Positions 17,640 through 26,103 of a stretch of DNA of 57,651 nt are shown here, piece after piece (position 1 is the first letter of the stretch; each line of letters begins with the position of its first letter). The notes below the pieces were generated by a model, which was not told the origin of the DNA, ran no database searches, and was given only the letters and a program-made list of their open reading frames with translations. Location of the stretch: NCBI GenBank assembly GCA_028277795.1, contig JANQFP010000046.1, positions 1 to 57,651 on the forward strand, read 5' to 3'. The position numbers and the translations under genes are program-made. The stretch is from Rhodospirillales bacterium. Lineage in GTDB: Bacteria; Pseudomonadota; Alphaproteobacteria; Rhodospirillales; JANQFP01.

Positions 17640-18407
17640 TCATTCGAAATCGTGGCTCACCTCGCCGATGTCCTTGACCACCACATCGGCGCCGTTTTCG
17701 GCCAGGGCCTCGGCCTCGTCGTGACGGTCGACGCCGATGACCAGGCCGAAATTCCCCGCGCGGCCGGCCTGGACGCCGGAGATGGCGTCCTCGACCACCA
17801 CCGAGCGCTCGGCGCTGGCCCCGACGCGCCGGGCCGCCGCCAGGTAGGTGTCGGGATCCGGCTTGCCGGGGAGGTTCTCCTCGGCGGCGACGACGCCATC
17901 CACCTGCACGTCGAAGAGGTCCAAAATCCCGACCGATTCCAGGACCGCCGTGCAGTTCTTGGAGGACGAGACGATGCCGACCTTGATGCCCGCCTGCTTG
18001 AGGTCGCGGACGAACTGGACCGAGGTCTCGAAGACGTCGGCCCCCTGTTTCTTCAAGGTGTCGTTGAACAGGGCGTTCTTCTTGTTCCCCAGACCGCAAA
18101 CCGTCTCCTGGTCGGGGCCGTCGCTGGGGTCGCCCCACGGCAGCTCGATGCCGCGGGACCGCAGGAAGCTGTCGACCCCGTCGTAGCGGGGCTTGCCGTC
18201 CACGTAGACCCGGTAGTCGGGCTCGATCTCGAAGGGCTTGAAGGGGACGTTGTCGCGCTCGGCGACGTACTTGAGGTATTCGTCGAACAGCGCCTTCCAG
18301 GCGACGGAATGGACGCTCGCGGTGTCGGTGATGACGCCGTCCAGGTCGAAGAGGACGGCATCGTACTTGTCCTTGGACACGATGTGGTCGGAGTCAGGCG
18401 TCGGCAT
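17640..18407 (-). CDS. pgmB: Beta-phosphoglucomutase-like HAD protein
   Basis: A 255-aa protein with the HAD phosphoryl-transfer motif VLFDLDGVITDT (Asp21 nucleophile, Asp23 acid/base, as in phosphomutases), a helical cap, VGIVSSSKN (motif II), GKPDPDTYL (motif III Lys) and VVVEDAISGVQAG (motif IV). These fit beta-phosphoglucomutase, which turns beta-glucose 1-phosphate into glucose 6-phosphate. It is the first gene of the otsB-GH65 operon and provides the natural sink for the GH65 product. The 230-bp region upstream separates it from a divergent radical SAM gene and should hold both promoters. Confidence 0.85.
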   Translation of the reverse strand: MPTPDSDHIVSKDKYDAVLFDLDGVITDTASVHSVAWKALFDEYLKYVAERDNVPFKPFEIEPDYRVYVDGKPRYDGVDSFLRSRGIELPWGDPSDGPDQETVCGLGNKKNALFNDTLKKQGADVFETSVQFVRDLKQAGIKVGIVSSSKNCTAVLESVGILDLFDVQVDGVVAAEENLPGKPDPDTYLAAARRVGASAERSVVVEDAISGVQAGRAGNFGLVIGVDRHDEAEALAENGADVVVKDIGEVSHDFE

Positions 18408-18637
18408 CGGATGATCCCCGGTTGGGTGCCGGGGGGACGACGTCGCGGTCCCAGCGCGCCGGCGAGGACGGCCGGTGCCGACCGCAACGATCCTCTGCCC
18501 GCCCGAAAAACCTGCCGGTCCCCATTCCGGCGGTTGTCCTAATACCTACAGTTCCGGTCGGTGGATGGGAAGGACTAATTTGCCGCCGCGACCGGCGACT
18601 TGTTGCGCCGCCGTCGCCGAACTAGAGTCCTACCATC

Positions 18638-19516
18638 ATGGTCCCCTACGACATGCCGCTCTACCGCCCGCCCAGCGAGGGCGCCAACCTGATCATCCAG
18701 GCGACGCTGGGGTGCAGCTTCAACCGCTGCACGTTCTGCTCCATGTACAAGTCCAAGCACTACACCGCCCGTCCGCTGGACGCGGTATTCGCCGACATCG
18801 ACGCCGCGGCCGCCGACTGGCCCGACGCGCGGCGGGTGTTCCTGGCCGACGGCGATGCGCTGGTGCTGCCCACCGACGATCTGCTGCGTATCCTGGACAA
18901 GCTCGACGCGGCCTTTCCGGAGCTTGCCCGGGTCTCCATCTACGCCACGCCCATCAACCTGTTGCGCAAGTCGGTGGACGAGCTGGCGGCGCTGAAGGCG
19001 CGCAAGCTGACCCTGCTCTACGTGGGCCTGGAGTCGGGCTCGGCCGACATCCTGCGCCGCATCCACAAGGGGGCGACGCCCCGGTCCATGACCGAGGCCC
19101 TGGACAAGGCCCGTGCCGCCAACCTCAAGGTCTCGGCCACGGTGATCCTGGGCCTGGGCGGACGGGACCGTTGGCAGGACCACATCGACGGCACGGCGGC
19201 GCTGCTGAACCAGGCGCCGGTGACCTTCCTGTCCACGCTGCAGCTCACTCTCGAGGACGGCGTGGTGGACGAGTTCCTGGGCTCGTTCGGGGAGCCGTTC
19301 GACTGGCAGGACGACGCCGGCATCCTGCGCGAGCAGGAACGACTGATCGCCGCCATCGATCCGCCGGCGCCGGTCATCTTCCGCTCCAACCACGCCTCCA
19401 ACTGCCTGGCCCTGGCCGGCAACCTGCCCAAGGACCGGGACCGCCTGCTGGCCACCATCGCCGCGGCCCGCGCCGGCTTCGCCGGCCTGCGCCCGGCCTT
19501 CATGCGGGGGCTGTAG
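18638..19516 (+). CDS. Radical SAM protein (COG1032-like, short form)
   Basis: A 292-aa protein with the radical SAM cluster site LGCSFNRCTFCSMYKSK (Cys26, Cys31, Cys34; a CX4CX2C spacing seen in this subgroup rather than the common CX3CX2C). Later segments fit the partial TIM barrel: RVFLADGDALV, VSIYATPINLL, LLYVGLESGSADILRRIHKG and VSATVILGLGG. There is no B12-binding domain. Substrate unknown. It is transcribed divergently from pgmB and convergently with arsC, leaving only 12 bp between the stops. Confidence 0.85.
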   Translation: MVPYDMPLYRPPSEGANLIIQATLGCSFNRCTFCSMYKSKHYTARPLDAVFADIDAAAADWPDARRVFLADGDALVLPTDDLLRILDKLDAAFPELARVSIYATPINLLRKSVDELAALKARKLTLLYVGLESGSADILRRIHKGATPRSMTEALDKARAANLKVSATVILGLGGRDRWQDHIDGTAALLNQAPVTFLSTLQLTLEDGVVDEFLGSFGEPFDWQDDAGILREQERLIAAIDPPAPVIFRSNHASNCLALAGNLPKDRDRLLATIAAARAGFAGLRPAFMRGL

Positions 19517-19528
19517 GCGCGGCGGCGC

Positions 19529-19870
19529 TCACACGATCTCGAGCACCGACTCGGGCGGGCGTCCCAGCCGGGCCTGATCGCCGGCGACGGCGATGGGGCG
19601 TTCGATGACGACCGGATTGGCGACCATGCCGGCGATCAGCTCGTCGTCGCTGAGGTTCGGGTCGTCGAGGCCGACCTGCTTCGCCTCCTTGCGGCGCAGG
19701 AGCTCGCGCGGCGTCATGCCCAGAAGCCCCAGGATGCGCTTGAGCTCGGCGCCGTCGGGCGGGTCGTTCAGGTACTCGACGATCTCGGGCTCGGTGCCGC
19801 TGTCGCGCAGCAACTGGAGGGCGGCGCGCGACTTGCTGCACCGGGGGTTATGGTAGAGGGTGACGGTCAT
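19529..19870 (-). CDS. arsC: Glutaredoxin-dependent arsenate reductase family protein (ArsC)
   Basis: A 113-aa protein with the ArsC start LYHNPRCSKSR (Cys11 as catalytic thiol), a TPRELLRRKE motif and the C-terminal VVIERPIAV, which holds the second conserved Arg. It would reduce arsenate to arsenite with glutathione and glutaredoxin. No arsenite exporter or ArsR lies nearby, so it may have a housekeeping redox role. The ATG at 19870 lies 66 bp from the divergent mscS start. Confidence 0.93.
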   Translation of the reverse strand: MTVTLYHNPRCSKSRAALQLLRDSGTEPEIVEYLNDPPDGAELKRILGLLGMTPRELLRRKEAKQVGLDDPNLSDDELIAGMVANPVVIERPIAVAGDQARLGRPPESVLEIV

Positions 19871-19936
19871 GACGGTATCCGGTTCCGGTCCCAAAAGGTG
19901 TGACAGTCGAAGGCGTTGCGCGTAATCTCGCCCGTC

Positions 19937-22243
19937 ATGCCGGGGTTGGCAAGAGCACACGCGCCGTCCATGGGCGGTTGGCGACGGTGGGTGATCGCCG
20001 CGATGGCGGGACTGCTGATCGCGCTCGCTGCGCTGCCTACGCCGGCGGCCGAGGCGACCACCGACGACCTGGAAGCGCTGGTCGCCACCATCGAGGACGA
20101 GGGCAAACGCGCCGAGCTTGTGGCCGCCATCCGGGCCCTGATCATGGCGCGCGCCGGTCCCGCCGAGGAGGCCCCGCCGCAAAGCCCGGGCGCGCGGTTC
20201 ATCGCCCTGCTCACCGACAAGGCCCGGGACACGGCCAACGAACTGGCCGCGGCCGCGGAGGCCCTGCGGGACCTTCCCGTGGTCGCCGCCTGGCTGACCC
20301 GGCAGGTGTCCGAGCCGGCGGAGCGGGCCCGCTGGATCGAGCTGCTGCTCAAGCTGGGCATCGTGCTGGTGGTGGGCTGGATCGCCGAGGCGGTGTCCCG
20401 CAGGCTGCTGGCGACGCCGCGCCGGGCCCTGGAAAGCCGCTCGGTGGACAGCCTGGTGGTGCGGCTGCCGTTCCTGCTCGCCCGCACGGTCCTCGATGTG
20501 GCCCCGATCGCCCTGTTCGCCGCGGCGGCCTACGCCGTCCTGCCCGTGGTGCAGCCGGGGCCCACCGTCCAGGTGGTGGCGGTCACCGTGATCAATGCCT
20601 ACCTTCTGGCCCGCGCCGTGCTGGCCGTGTCGCGCATGCTGCTGGTTCCGGCGGCGCCGTCCCTGAGGGTGACCCCCTTCGACGACGAGAGCGCCCACTA
20701 TCTGTTCCTGTGGGTGCGGCGGCTGGTGTGGGTGTGGGTCGTCGGCTACTTCGCGGCCGAGGCGGCGGCGGTGCTGGGGCTGCCGGAGGGCGGACACCTG
20801 GGCCTGCTGCGGGTCTTGGGCCTGCTGATTACCGCCATGCTGGTTGTGTTCGTGCTCCAGAACCGGGCCACGGTGGCGGCGTGGATCCGCGGGGCTCCGG
20901 ACGCGGAGAGCCGGCCCGTGGGCGGCCGGCTGCGCCAGCGCTTCGCCGACATCTGGCACGTGCTGGCCATCCTCTACGTGGTGGCCGGGTTCCTCATCTG
21001 GATCATCGGGGTCGAGGGCGGGTTCACCTTCCTTCTCCGCGCCACCCTGCTGACGGCGGCGATCCTGGTGACCGCGGGACTGGTGTCGGCGGGCATGAGG
21101 CGCATGGTGGCCCGGGGGTTCGAAGTGGGCGACGACGTCAAGGCCCGCTTCCCCGGCCTCGAGGCCCGCGCCAACCGCTACCTTCCGGTGGTCCACGTGG
21201 TGCTGCGGACCCTGGTCATCGTTATCGCCGCCTTCGCCGTGCTGCAGGCGTGGGGGATCGACGCCTTCGGCTGGCTCGAAACGCCGCTCGGCCAGCGGGT
21301 GGTCCAGGGCGTGGTCAGCATCGGCGCCGTCGTCGTCGTCTCCCTGATGGTCTGGGAGTCCGTGAATGCGGCCGTCGAGCGCTACCTCAACGAGACCGAC
21401 CCCGACGGCAAGCTGGTGGAACGCAGCGCCCGCGCCCGCACCCTGCTGCCGCTGATGCGCAACGCGCTGATGGTGGTGCTGCTGGTCCTCATCACCCTGA
21501 TCGTGCTGTCCGAGCTGGGGGTCAACATCGGCCCGCTGCTGGCCGGCGCCGGTGTCGTCGGCCTGGCCATCGGATTCGGCTCCCAGAAGCTGGTGCAGGA
21601 CGTGATCACCGGCGCCTTCATCCTGTTCGAGGACGCCATCTCGGTGGGCGACGTGGTCAAGGTGAGCGGCCTCGCCGGGCTGGTCGAGGCCATCTCCATC
21701 CGCTCCATCCGCCTGCGCGACCTGTCGGGCAACGTCCACACCATCCCGTTCAGCTCGGTGGACACGGTCACCAACATGACCAAGGAGTTCTCGTATTATG
21801 TCTTCGACGTGGGCGTGGCCTATCGGGAGGACACCGACCAGGTGACCGAGGTCCTGCGGGCGATCAGCGACGAGATGCAGGCCGATCGCGAGTACGGGCC
21901 CGCAATCCTGGAGCCGTTGGAGGTGCTCGGGGTCGACCAGTTCGCCGATTCGGCAGTGGTCATCAAGGTCCGCATCAAGACCAAGCCGATCAAGCAGTGG
22001 TTCGTCGGCCGCGAGTTCAATCGGCGCATGAAGAAGCGCTTCGACGAGCTGGGCATCGAGATCCCGTTCCCCCACACCACCGTCTATTTCGGCGTCGACA
22101 AGGATGGCAGCGCCCCGCCGGCCTACGTCTCCATGCGCGAGGGGGACGACGGCGAGCGCCGGCCGGCGCCGAAGGCGGCCAACCCCCGGGCCGACAGGCC
22201 GGGCCTGCCCACCGAGCACGAGGCGGGCACCGACTCCGACTGA
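19937..22243 (+). CDS. MscS-family mechanosensitive channel (YbiO-like, large)
   Basis: About 768 aa. After a signal-like N-terminus and a periplasmic helical region come several membrane helices, then the conserved MscS core near residues 530-575: GAGVVGLAIGFGSQKLVQD, and FEDAISVGDVVKV at the start of the beta domain. The C-terminal alpha-beta domain ends with FPHTTVYF and a charged tail. It should release solutes upon membrane tension. Start choice is uncertain: ATG at 19937 or 19970, with a TTG at 19916 also in frame; none has a strong ribosome site. The stop overlaps the next start (TGATG), so the two genes are coupled. Confidence 0.9.
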   Translation: MPGLARAHAPSMGGWRRWVIAAMAGLLIALAALPTPAAEATTDDLEALVATIEDEGKRAELVAAIRALIMARAGPAEEAPPQSPGARFIALLTDKARDTANELAAAAEALRDLPVVAAWLTRQVSEPAERARWIELLLKLGIVLVVGWIAEAVSRRLLATPRRALESRSVDSLVVRLPFLLARTVLDVAPIALFAAAAYAVLPVVQPGPTVQVVAVTVINAYLLARAVLAVSRMLLVPAAPSLRVTPFDDESAHYLFLWVRRLVWVWVVGYFAAEAAAVLGLPEGGHLGLLRVLGLLITAMLVVFVLQNRATVAAWIRGAPDAESRPVGGRLRQRFADIWHVLAILYVVAGFLIWIIGVEGGFTFLLRATLLTAAILVTAGLVSAGMRRMVARGFEVGDDVKARFPGLEARANRYLPVVHVVLRTLVIVIAAFAVLQAWGIDAFGWLETPLGQRVVQGVVSIGAVVVVSLMVWESVNAAVERYLNETDPDGKLVERSARARTLLPLMRNALMVVLLVLITLIVLSELGVNIGPLLAGAGVVGLAIGFGSQKLVQDVITGAFILFEDAISVGDVVKVSGLAGLVEAISIRSIRLRDLSGNVHTIPFSSVDTVTNMTKEFSYYVFDVGVAYREDTDQVTEVLRAISDEMQADREYGPAILEPLEVLGVDQFADSAVVIKVRIKTKPIKQWFVGREFNRRMKKRFDELGIEIPFPHTTVYFGVDKDGSAPPAYVSMREGDDGERRPAPKAANPRADRPGLPTEHEAGTDSD

Positions 22244-23574
22244 TGTCCGGCTGCCGGATGCCGTGGGCGGGGCGGGGCGTGGCCGTGCTCGTCGCCGCGC
22301 TCGTCGCCGCCTGCGGCGGCCTGGACGTGGAGCAGGCGCGCATCTGCGAGAGCCTGCTGCCGGCCCTCGAGCCGGGGGCCGCCGAGGCCACGGCACCGCG
22401 TGCCGAGATCGACCCCGGCACGGAAAACACGGTCATCGTCCGCTACGGCGTGCCCGAAGGCCCGGCCCTCATGGAGCACTGGATCCGCTGCACCTTCGGC
22501 GGCAGCGGCTTCGACGTGGCGCGGCGGGAGCTGGTCGCCGTGGCCACCGACCGCCGGGGGCCGCTGACGGATGTGCAGCTCTTCATGCTGCGGCGGTTCT
22601 GGCTGGGCTCCATCGAATCGCAGGCGGCGGTGCGCGGCAGCCCGGTGCCTGCGGATGCGGCCTTCCCCTATGCGGTCCAGCAGGCGGTCAACGGGGTGAC
22701 CATCGGCTTCGTCTACGCGCTGCTGGCCGTAGCCTACACCCTGGTGTTCGCCCTCATCGCCCGCATCAACCTGGCCTTCGGCGAGCTGGCCATGATCGGG
22801 GCCTACGGGGCGCTGGTCGCCGTCTACCTGTTCGCCATCGCCGGCGGCGCCGGCGTGGTGCCGACCCTGGCCCTCGCCCTGGGCTGCGCCGTCGGCATCA
22901 CCGCCGTCTACGGCTGGGCCAGCGAGCGCGGCGTCTTCCGGCCCCTGCGCGGCCACCCGTCGCAGGCGGTGCTGATCGCCACCGTGGGCCTGGCCATCTT
23001 CCTCCAGGAGTTGGTGCGGCTGACCCAGGGGGCGCGCGACCGGTGGCTGCAGCCGGTGCTCAACGACACCCACGTGATCGCCGCCGGCGACGGCTTCACG
23101 GCCGTGGTCACCACCTTCAAGGTGGTGATCGTGATCTTCATCGCCGCACTGTTCGCCGGCCTGTGGGCACTCATGGTGCGCGGCCGCTTCGGGCGCGCGT
23201 GGCGGGCGTGCGCCGACGACATGGGCATGGCGGCCCTGTGCGGCATCGACGCGGACCGGACGGTGGCTTGGACCTTCGTTCTCAGCGCCGCCTGCGCCGC
23301 TGTGTGCGGGGTGATCATCGCCCTCCATTACGGCGGGGTGAGCTTCCACATGGGGACCATGCTGGGGTTCAAGGCGCTGACCGCGGCCATCGTCGGGGGC
23401 ATCGGCTCGCTGCCCGGCGCGCTGGTCGGTGGCCTGCTGGTGGGCCTGGTGGAGACCGCGTGGTCGGCCTACCTGTCCGGCGCCTACCGGGACGCGGCCG
23501 TGTTCACCCTCCTCGCCGTGGTGCTCGTCTTCCGCCCCCGCGGCCTGTTCGGGCGGGCCGGCACCGGTGTATAA
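22243..23574 (+). CDS. LivH-like branched-chain amino acid ABC permease with N-terminal lipobox extension
   Basis: A 443-aa protein. From about residue 145 it is a LivH-type permease (AVNGVTIGFVYALLAVAYTLV, FGELAMIGAYGA, VGGIGSLPGALVGGLLVGL, VFRPRGLFG), the usual start of that family. The first 145 residues are extra: an N-terminal hydrophobic stretch ends in a lipobox-like VAAC (Cys24), followed by a soluble region with two Cys. LivM, the LivF/LivG ATPases and a binding protein are all missing nearby. The start overlaps the mscS stop as TGATG, implying coupled translation. Substrate and partners unknown; the extension may be a periplasmic sensor or substrate-capture domain. Confidence 0.85.
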   Translation: MSGCRMPWAGRGVAVLVAALVAACGGLDVEQARICESLLPALEPGAAEATAPRAEIDPGTENTVIVRYGVPEGPALMEHWIRCTFGGSGFDVARRELVAVATDRRGPLTDVQLFMLRRFWLGSIESQAAVRGSPVPADAAFPYAVQQAVNGVTIGFVYALLAVAYTLVFALIARINLAFGELAMIGAYGALVAVYLFAIAGGAGVVPTLALALGCAVGITAVYGWASERGVFRPLRGHPSQAVLIATVGLAIFLQELVRLTQGARDRWLQPVLNDTHVIAAGDGFTAVVTTFKVVIVIFIAALFAGLWALMVRGRFGRAWRACADDMGMAALCGIDADRTVAWTFVLSAACAAVCGVIIALHYGGVSFHMGTMLGFKALTAAIVGGIGSLPGALVGGLLVGLVETAWSAYLSGAYRDAAVFTLLAVVLVFRPRGLFGRAGTGV

Positions 23575-23582
23575 GGGGAACC

Positions 23583-24386
23583 ATGCTGAAGCAATCGCCC
23601 GCCCCCACCATCGACCTGGGGCCTCACAACTGGCTGGGGTTGTGGACTTTGTACCTGCGCGAGGTGCGCCGCTTCATCAAGGTCTACACCCAGACCATCA
23701 TCGCGCCGGTGGTCACCACCCTGCTGTTCCTCGCCGTGTTCGCCCTCGCCCTGGGTGGCGTCGCCCGCGGGGTCGGCGGCGTGCCGTTCATGGAGTTCCT
23801 GGCGCCGGGGCTGATCATGATGGCCATGGTGCAGAACGCCTTCGCCAACACGTCCTCGTCCATCGTCATCGCCAAGGTCCAGGGCAACATCGTCGACACC
23901 CTGATGCCGCCCTTCACCGCCCACGAGCTGACCCTGGCCGTGGCCCTGGGCGGCGCCACCCGGGGCGTCCTGGTGGGCGCCGTGGTGGCGGTCACCATGA
24001 GCCTGTTCGTCACCCTGCACGTGCACAGCGTCGGCTACATCGTGTTCCACGCCGTGGCCGCGTCGCTGATGCTGTCGCTGCTCGGCGTCGCCGGCGGCGT
24101 GTGGTCGGAGAAGTTCGATCACATCGCGGCGGTCACCAACTTCGTGGTGACGCCGCTCGCCTTCCTGTCAGGGACCTTCTACTCCATCGAGCGGCTGCCC
24201 GACGCAGCCCGGACCATCGCCCACTTCAATCCGTTCTTCTACATGATCGACGGATTCCGCTACGGCTTCATCGGCCACGCCGACGCGCCGCCGCTGATCG
24301 GGCTGGCGGTGCTGACGGCGGTCAACGCGGCCCTGTGGTGGCTGTGCTACCGCATGTTCGCCACCGGCTACAAACTCAAGGCGTAG
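23583..24386 (+). CDS. ABC-2 type transporter permease
   Basis: A 267-aa integral membrane protein with about six helices and the ABC-2 signature region: FMEFLAPGLIMMAMVQNAFANTSS, then TPLAFLSGTFYSIERLPD and a final helix. Related permeases export polysaccharides, lipids or drugs. A good AAGGGGA ribosome site lies just upstream; it begins 9 bp after the LivH-like gene. The cognate ATPase is not in the window, so the partner must be encoded elsewhere. A palindromic repeat follows its stop. Confidence 0.88.
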   Translation: MLKQSPAPTIDLGPHNWLGLWTLYLREVRRFIKVYTQTIIAPVVTTLLFLAVFALALGGVARGVGGVPFMEFLAPGLIMMAMVQNAFANTSSSIVIAKVQGNIVDTLMPPFTAHELTLAVALGGATRGVLVGAVVAVTMSLFVTLHVHSVGYIVFHAVAASLMLSLLGVAGGVWSEKFDHIAAVTNFVVTPLAFLSGTFYSIERLPDAARTIAHFNPFFYMIDGFRYGFIGHADAPPLIGLAVLTAVNAALWWLCYRMFATGYKLKA

Positions 24387-24394
24387 CGCCAAAA

Positions 24395-24490
24395 TCCCTT
24401 CGACACGCGGCTTCGCCGCTGCTCAGGATGAGAAGAACCAGTAATGGGCCTCATGCTGAGCAGGCGCGTCAGCGCCGTGTCGAAGCATCC
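24395..24490. repeat. Palindromic intergenic element, copy 1
   Basis: Contains the two complementary modules cccttcgacac...ctgctcaggatgag and cctcatgctgagcag...gtgtcgaagcatcc, each with its own small hairpin between. The same modules, in swapped order, form the element at 35522-35624. It lies between the convergent ABC-2 permease and GH57 genes and could fold into a long stem serving as a two-way terminator. Such ctcaggatgag/cttcgacac repeats are common in alphaproteobacteria. Confidence 0.75.
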
Positions 24491-24521
24491 CTGCGTCGGC
24501 TGCGCCCGACGTGTCGTGGGA

Positions 24522-25988
24522 TCAGCCGTAGCCTTGCGTCACCGCTTGGTCGGCGCGGCGGCACAGCTCCTTGCCGTAGTCCGTCCACGTGCCTTCGCCC
24601 CAGTACCGGAAGCAGCTTGTCTGCGAGGTCATCAGGTGGAACAGGGCGTCGCGGTAGCGATCGTCGTCGGTCTCGACCCCGTTCTTGAGCACCGCCTCGT
24701 TGAAGTGGGCGCTGACCTTCTCCATGGGGCCCAGCAGGCTCTCGTAGCCGCGGACCCAGGAAATGTCGTTGGTCCAGCTGCCGCCGTCCATGTGGAACTG
24801 GTGGTCCTCCTGCTTGATCTCCTCGATGGCGGCGGCCACCTTCTCGGGTCCCGGCGCGTCGCCGACCCGGTCCCAGATCTTCTTCTGATGGATGGGCTGG
24901 ATCACCGGCAGATCGCTCTCCTTGATGCCGGCGGCGAACAGGTGTTCCAGGTACTCGGTCACGTTCATGACGGGGGTGCCGGAGCCGGAGCTCTCGTGCA
25001 CCGCCTGGTGATACATGTTCGGGAACTCGTTCATCATGACGCCGCCGTTCTCGCCGTCGGCGATCTGGGTAACCAGCGGCGGCACGCTCTTGCCGGCCAG
25101 CTCCCATCGGCTCAGGGACTTGGCCTCGTAGTAGGGCTGCATCTGGGCGACCAGCTTGGTGTCGCTGCCCTGGGTCTTGATGATGGCGATGATCTCCGTG
25201 CTCTTGCCGTCGGAATTGCGGCACACCAGGCGGTGGGGCAGGTGCTTGAGTTCCGGCCCCCAGCCGTTCTCGGGGCGCTCGACCGTGTGCTCCTGGACCA
25301 GCACCCACTGGAAGCCGCAATCCTTGAGGGTCTTGACGAACTCATAGGCGGTGTCGGGCTGGTTGGGCAGGGCCATCTCGGAGGGCGAGAAGCCGCGTAC
25401 CCGCTTCAAGGCGTCCATGCCGAAGATGGCGGCGAAGTGGTGCTGCCACGCCTGCACGTGCAGGCGGTAGTCCTGTACCGGGGTCGACGGCGCCACGGCG
25501 TGACCCCAGGGACAGCCGAGCCATTCGACGGCGTGGCGCAGGTCCTTCTCACAGGTGATCCGCTTCAGGGCGTCGATGACGTCGTTCTGCCCCATGTCGC
25601 GCAGGCCGTGGAGCAGGGTGCCCGAGTACTCCAGCATCACCCGCGGCTGCTTGCCCTCGGCCAGCAGGTTGGGGACGAACTCGCCCATGCGCTTGTAGCA
25701 CCAGGCGAACACCGGCGCGTTGTAGTTGTCGCCGATGCCCTGGTGGTCCCACATGTCCTTGAGGTTGCTGATGACCGCGGCCGAATGGAGGTCGCCGCCG
25801 CCGGCCGGGATCAGGGGCTGGTGCATGTGGAGCGCGATGGCGAAGGCGGAATTGATGGCGCCGAAGTCGATGGTGCTGTCGGGTCTGAACACCTCCTTCT
25901 TCTTGGCGGCCTTGAGGGCCGAGGCGATCTTCTTCTCGGAGCCGGCCACGTTGGGCAGGCCATTGACGTACTCGGGTAGGGTGCTCAT
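24522..25988 (-). CDS. Glycoside hydrolase family 57 protein (alpha-amylase-like)
   Basis: A 488-aa protein. The opening AIALHMHQPLIP is the first GH57 motif; FSPSEMALP carries the likely nucleophile Glu and IADGENGGVMMNEFP the likely acid/base Asp. GH57 enzymes act on alpha-glucans such as glycogen. The ATG at 25988 is preceded by AGGA at 10 nt and follows the branching-enzyme gene by 115 bp on the same strand. Among the three GH57 genes here, this one and the gene at 28898 share the Asp-Gly-(Glu/Asp)-Asn-Gly-Gly motif, while the middle one is of the branching type. Exact specificity (amylase, transferase or other) is not visible. Confidence 0.88.
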   Translation of the reverse strand: MSTLPEYVNGLPNVAGSEKKIASALKAAKKKEVFRPDSTIDFGAINSAFAIALHMHQPLIPAGGGDLHSAAVISNLKDMWDHQGIGDNYNAPVFAWCYKRMGEFVPNLLAEGKQPRVMLEYSGTLLHGLRDMGQNDVIDALKRITCEKDLRHAVEWLGCPWGHAVAPSTPVQDYRLHVQAWQHHFAAIFGMDALKRVRGFSPSEMALPNQPDTAYEFVKTLKDCGFQWVLVQEHTVERPENGWGPELKHLPHRLVCRNSDGKSTEIIAIIKTQGSDTKLVAQMQPYYEAKSLSRWELAGKSVPPLVTQIADGENGGVMMNEFPNMYHQAVHESSGSGTPVMNVTEYLEHLFAAGIKESDLPVIQPIHQKKIWDRVGDAPGPEKVAAAIEEIKQEDHQFHMDGGSWTNDISWVRGYESLLGPMEKVSAHFNEAVLKNGVETDDDRYRDALFHLMTSQTSCFRYWGEGTWTDYGKELCRRADQAVTQGYG

Positions 25989-26103
25989 GGCAGCCAATCC
26001 TGTTCCACTTTTCGGATGTGCGAAGGCGGGCGGGTAGGGCGACACACATGCGGCAGCGCCGGGCCGGTGTCAAGCACCGGTGGGGCCCCGCTGGACCGCC
26101 GGT

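Noticed and set aside
19871-22396. Upstream extension of the arsC frame over the mscS gene
   Set aside because: ArsC starts at 19870 with its catalytic motif; the extension is antisense to the well-supported channel gene and lacks any family likeness.
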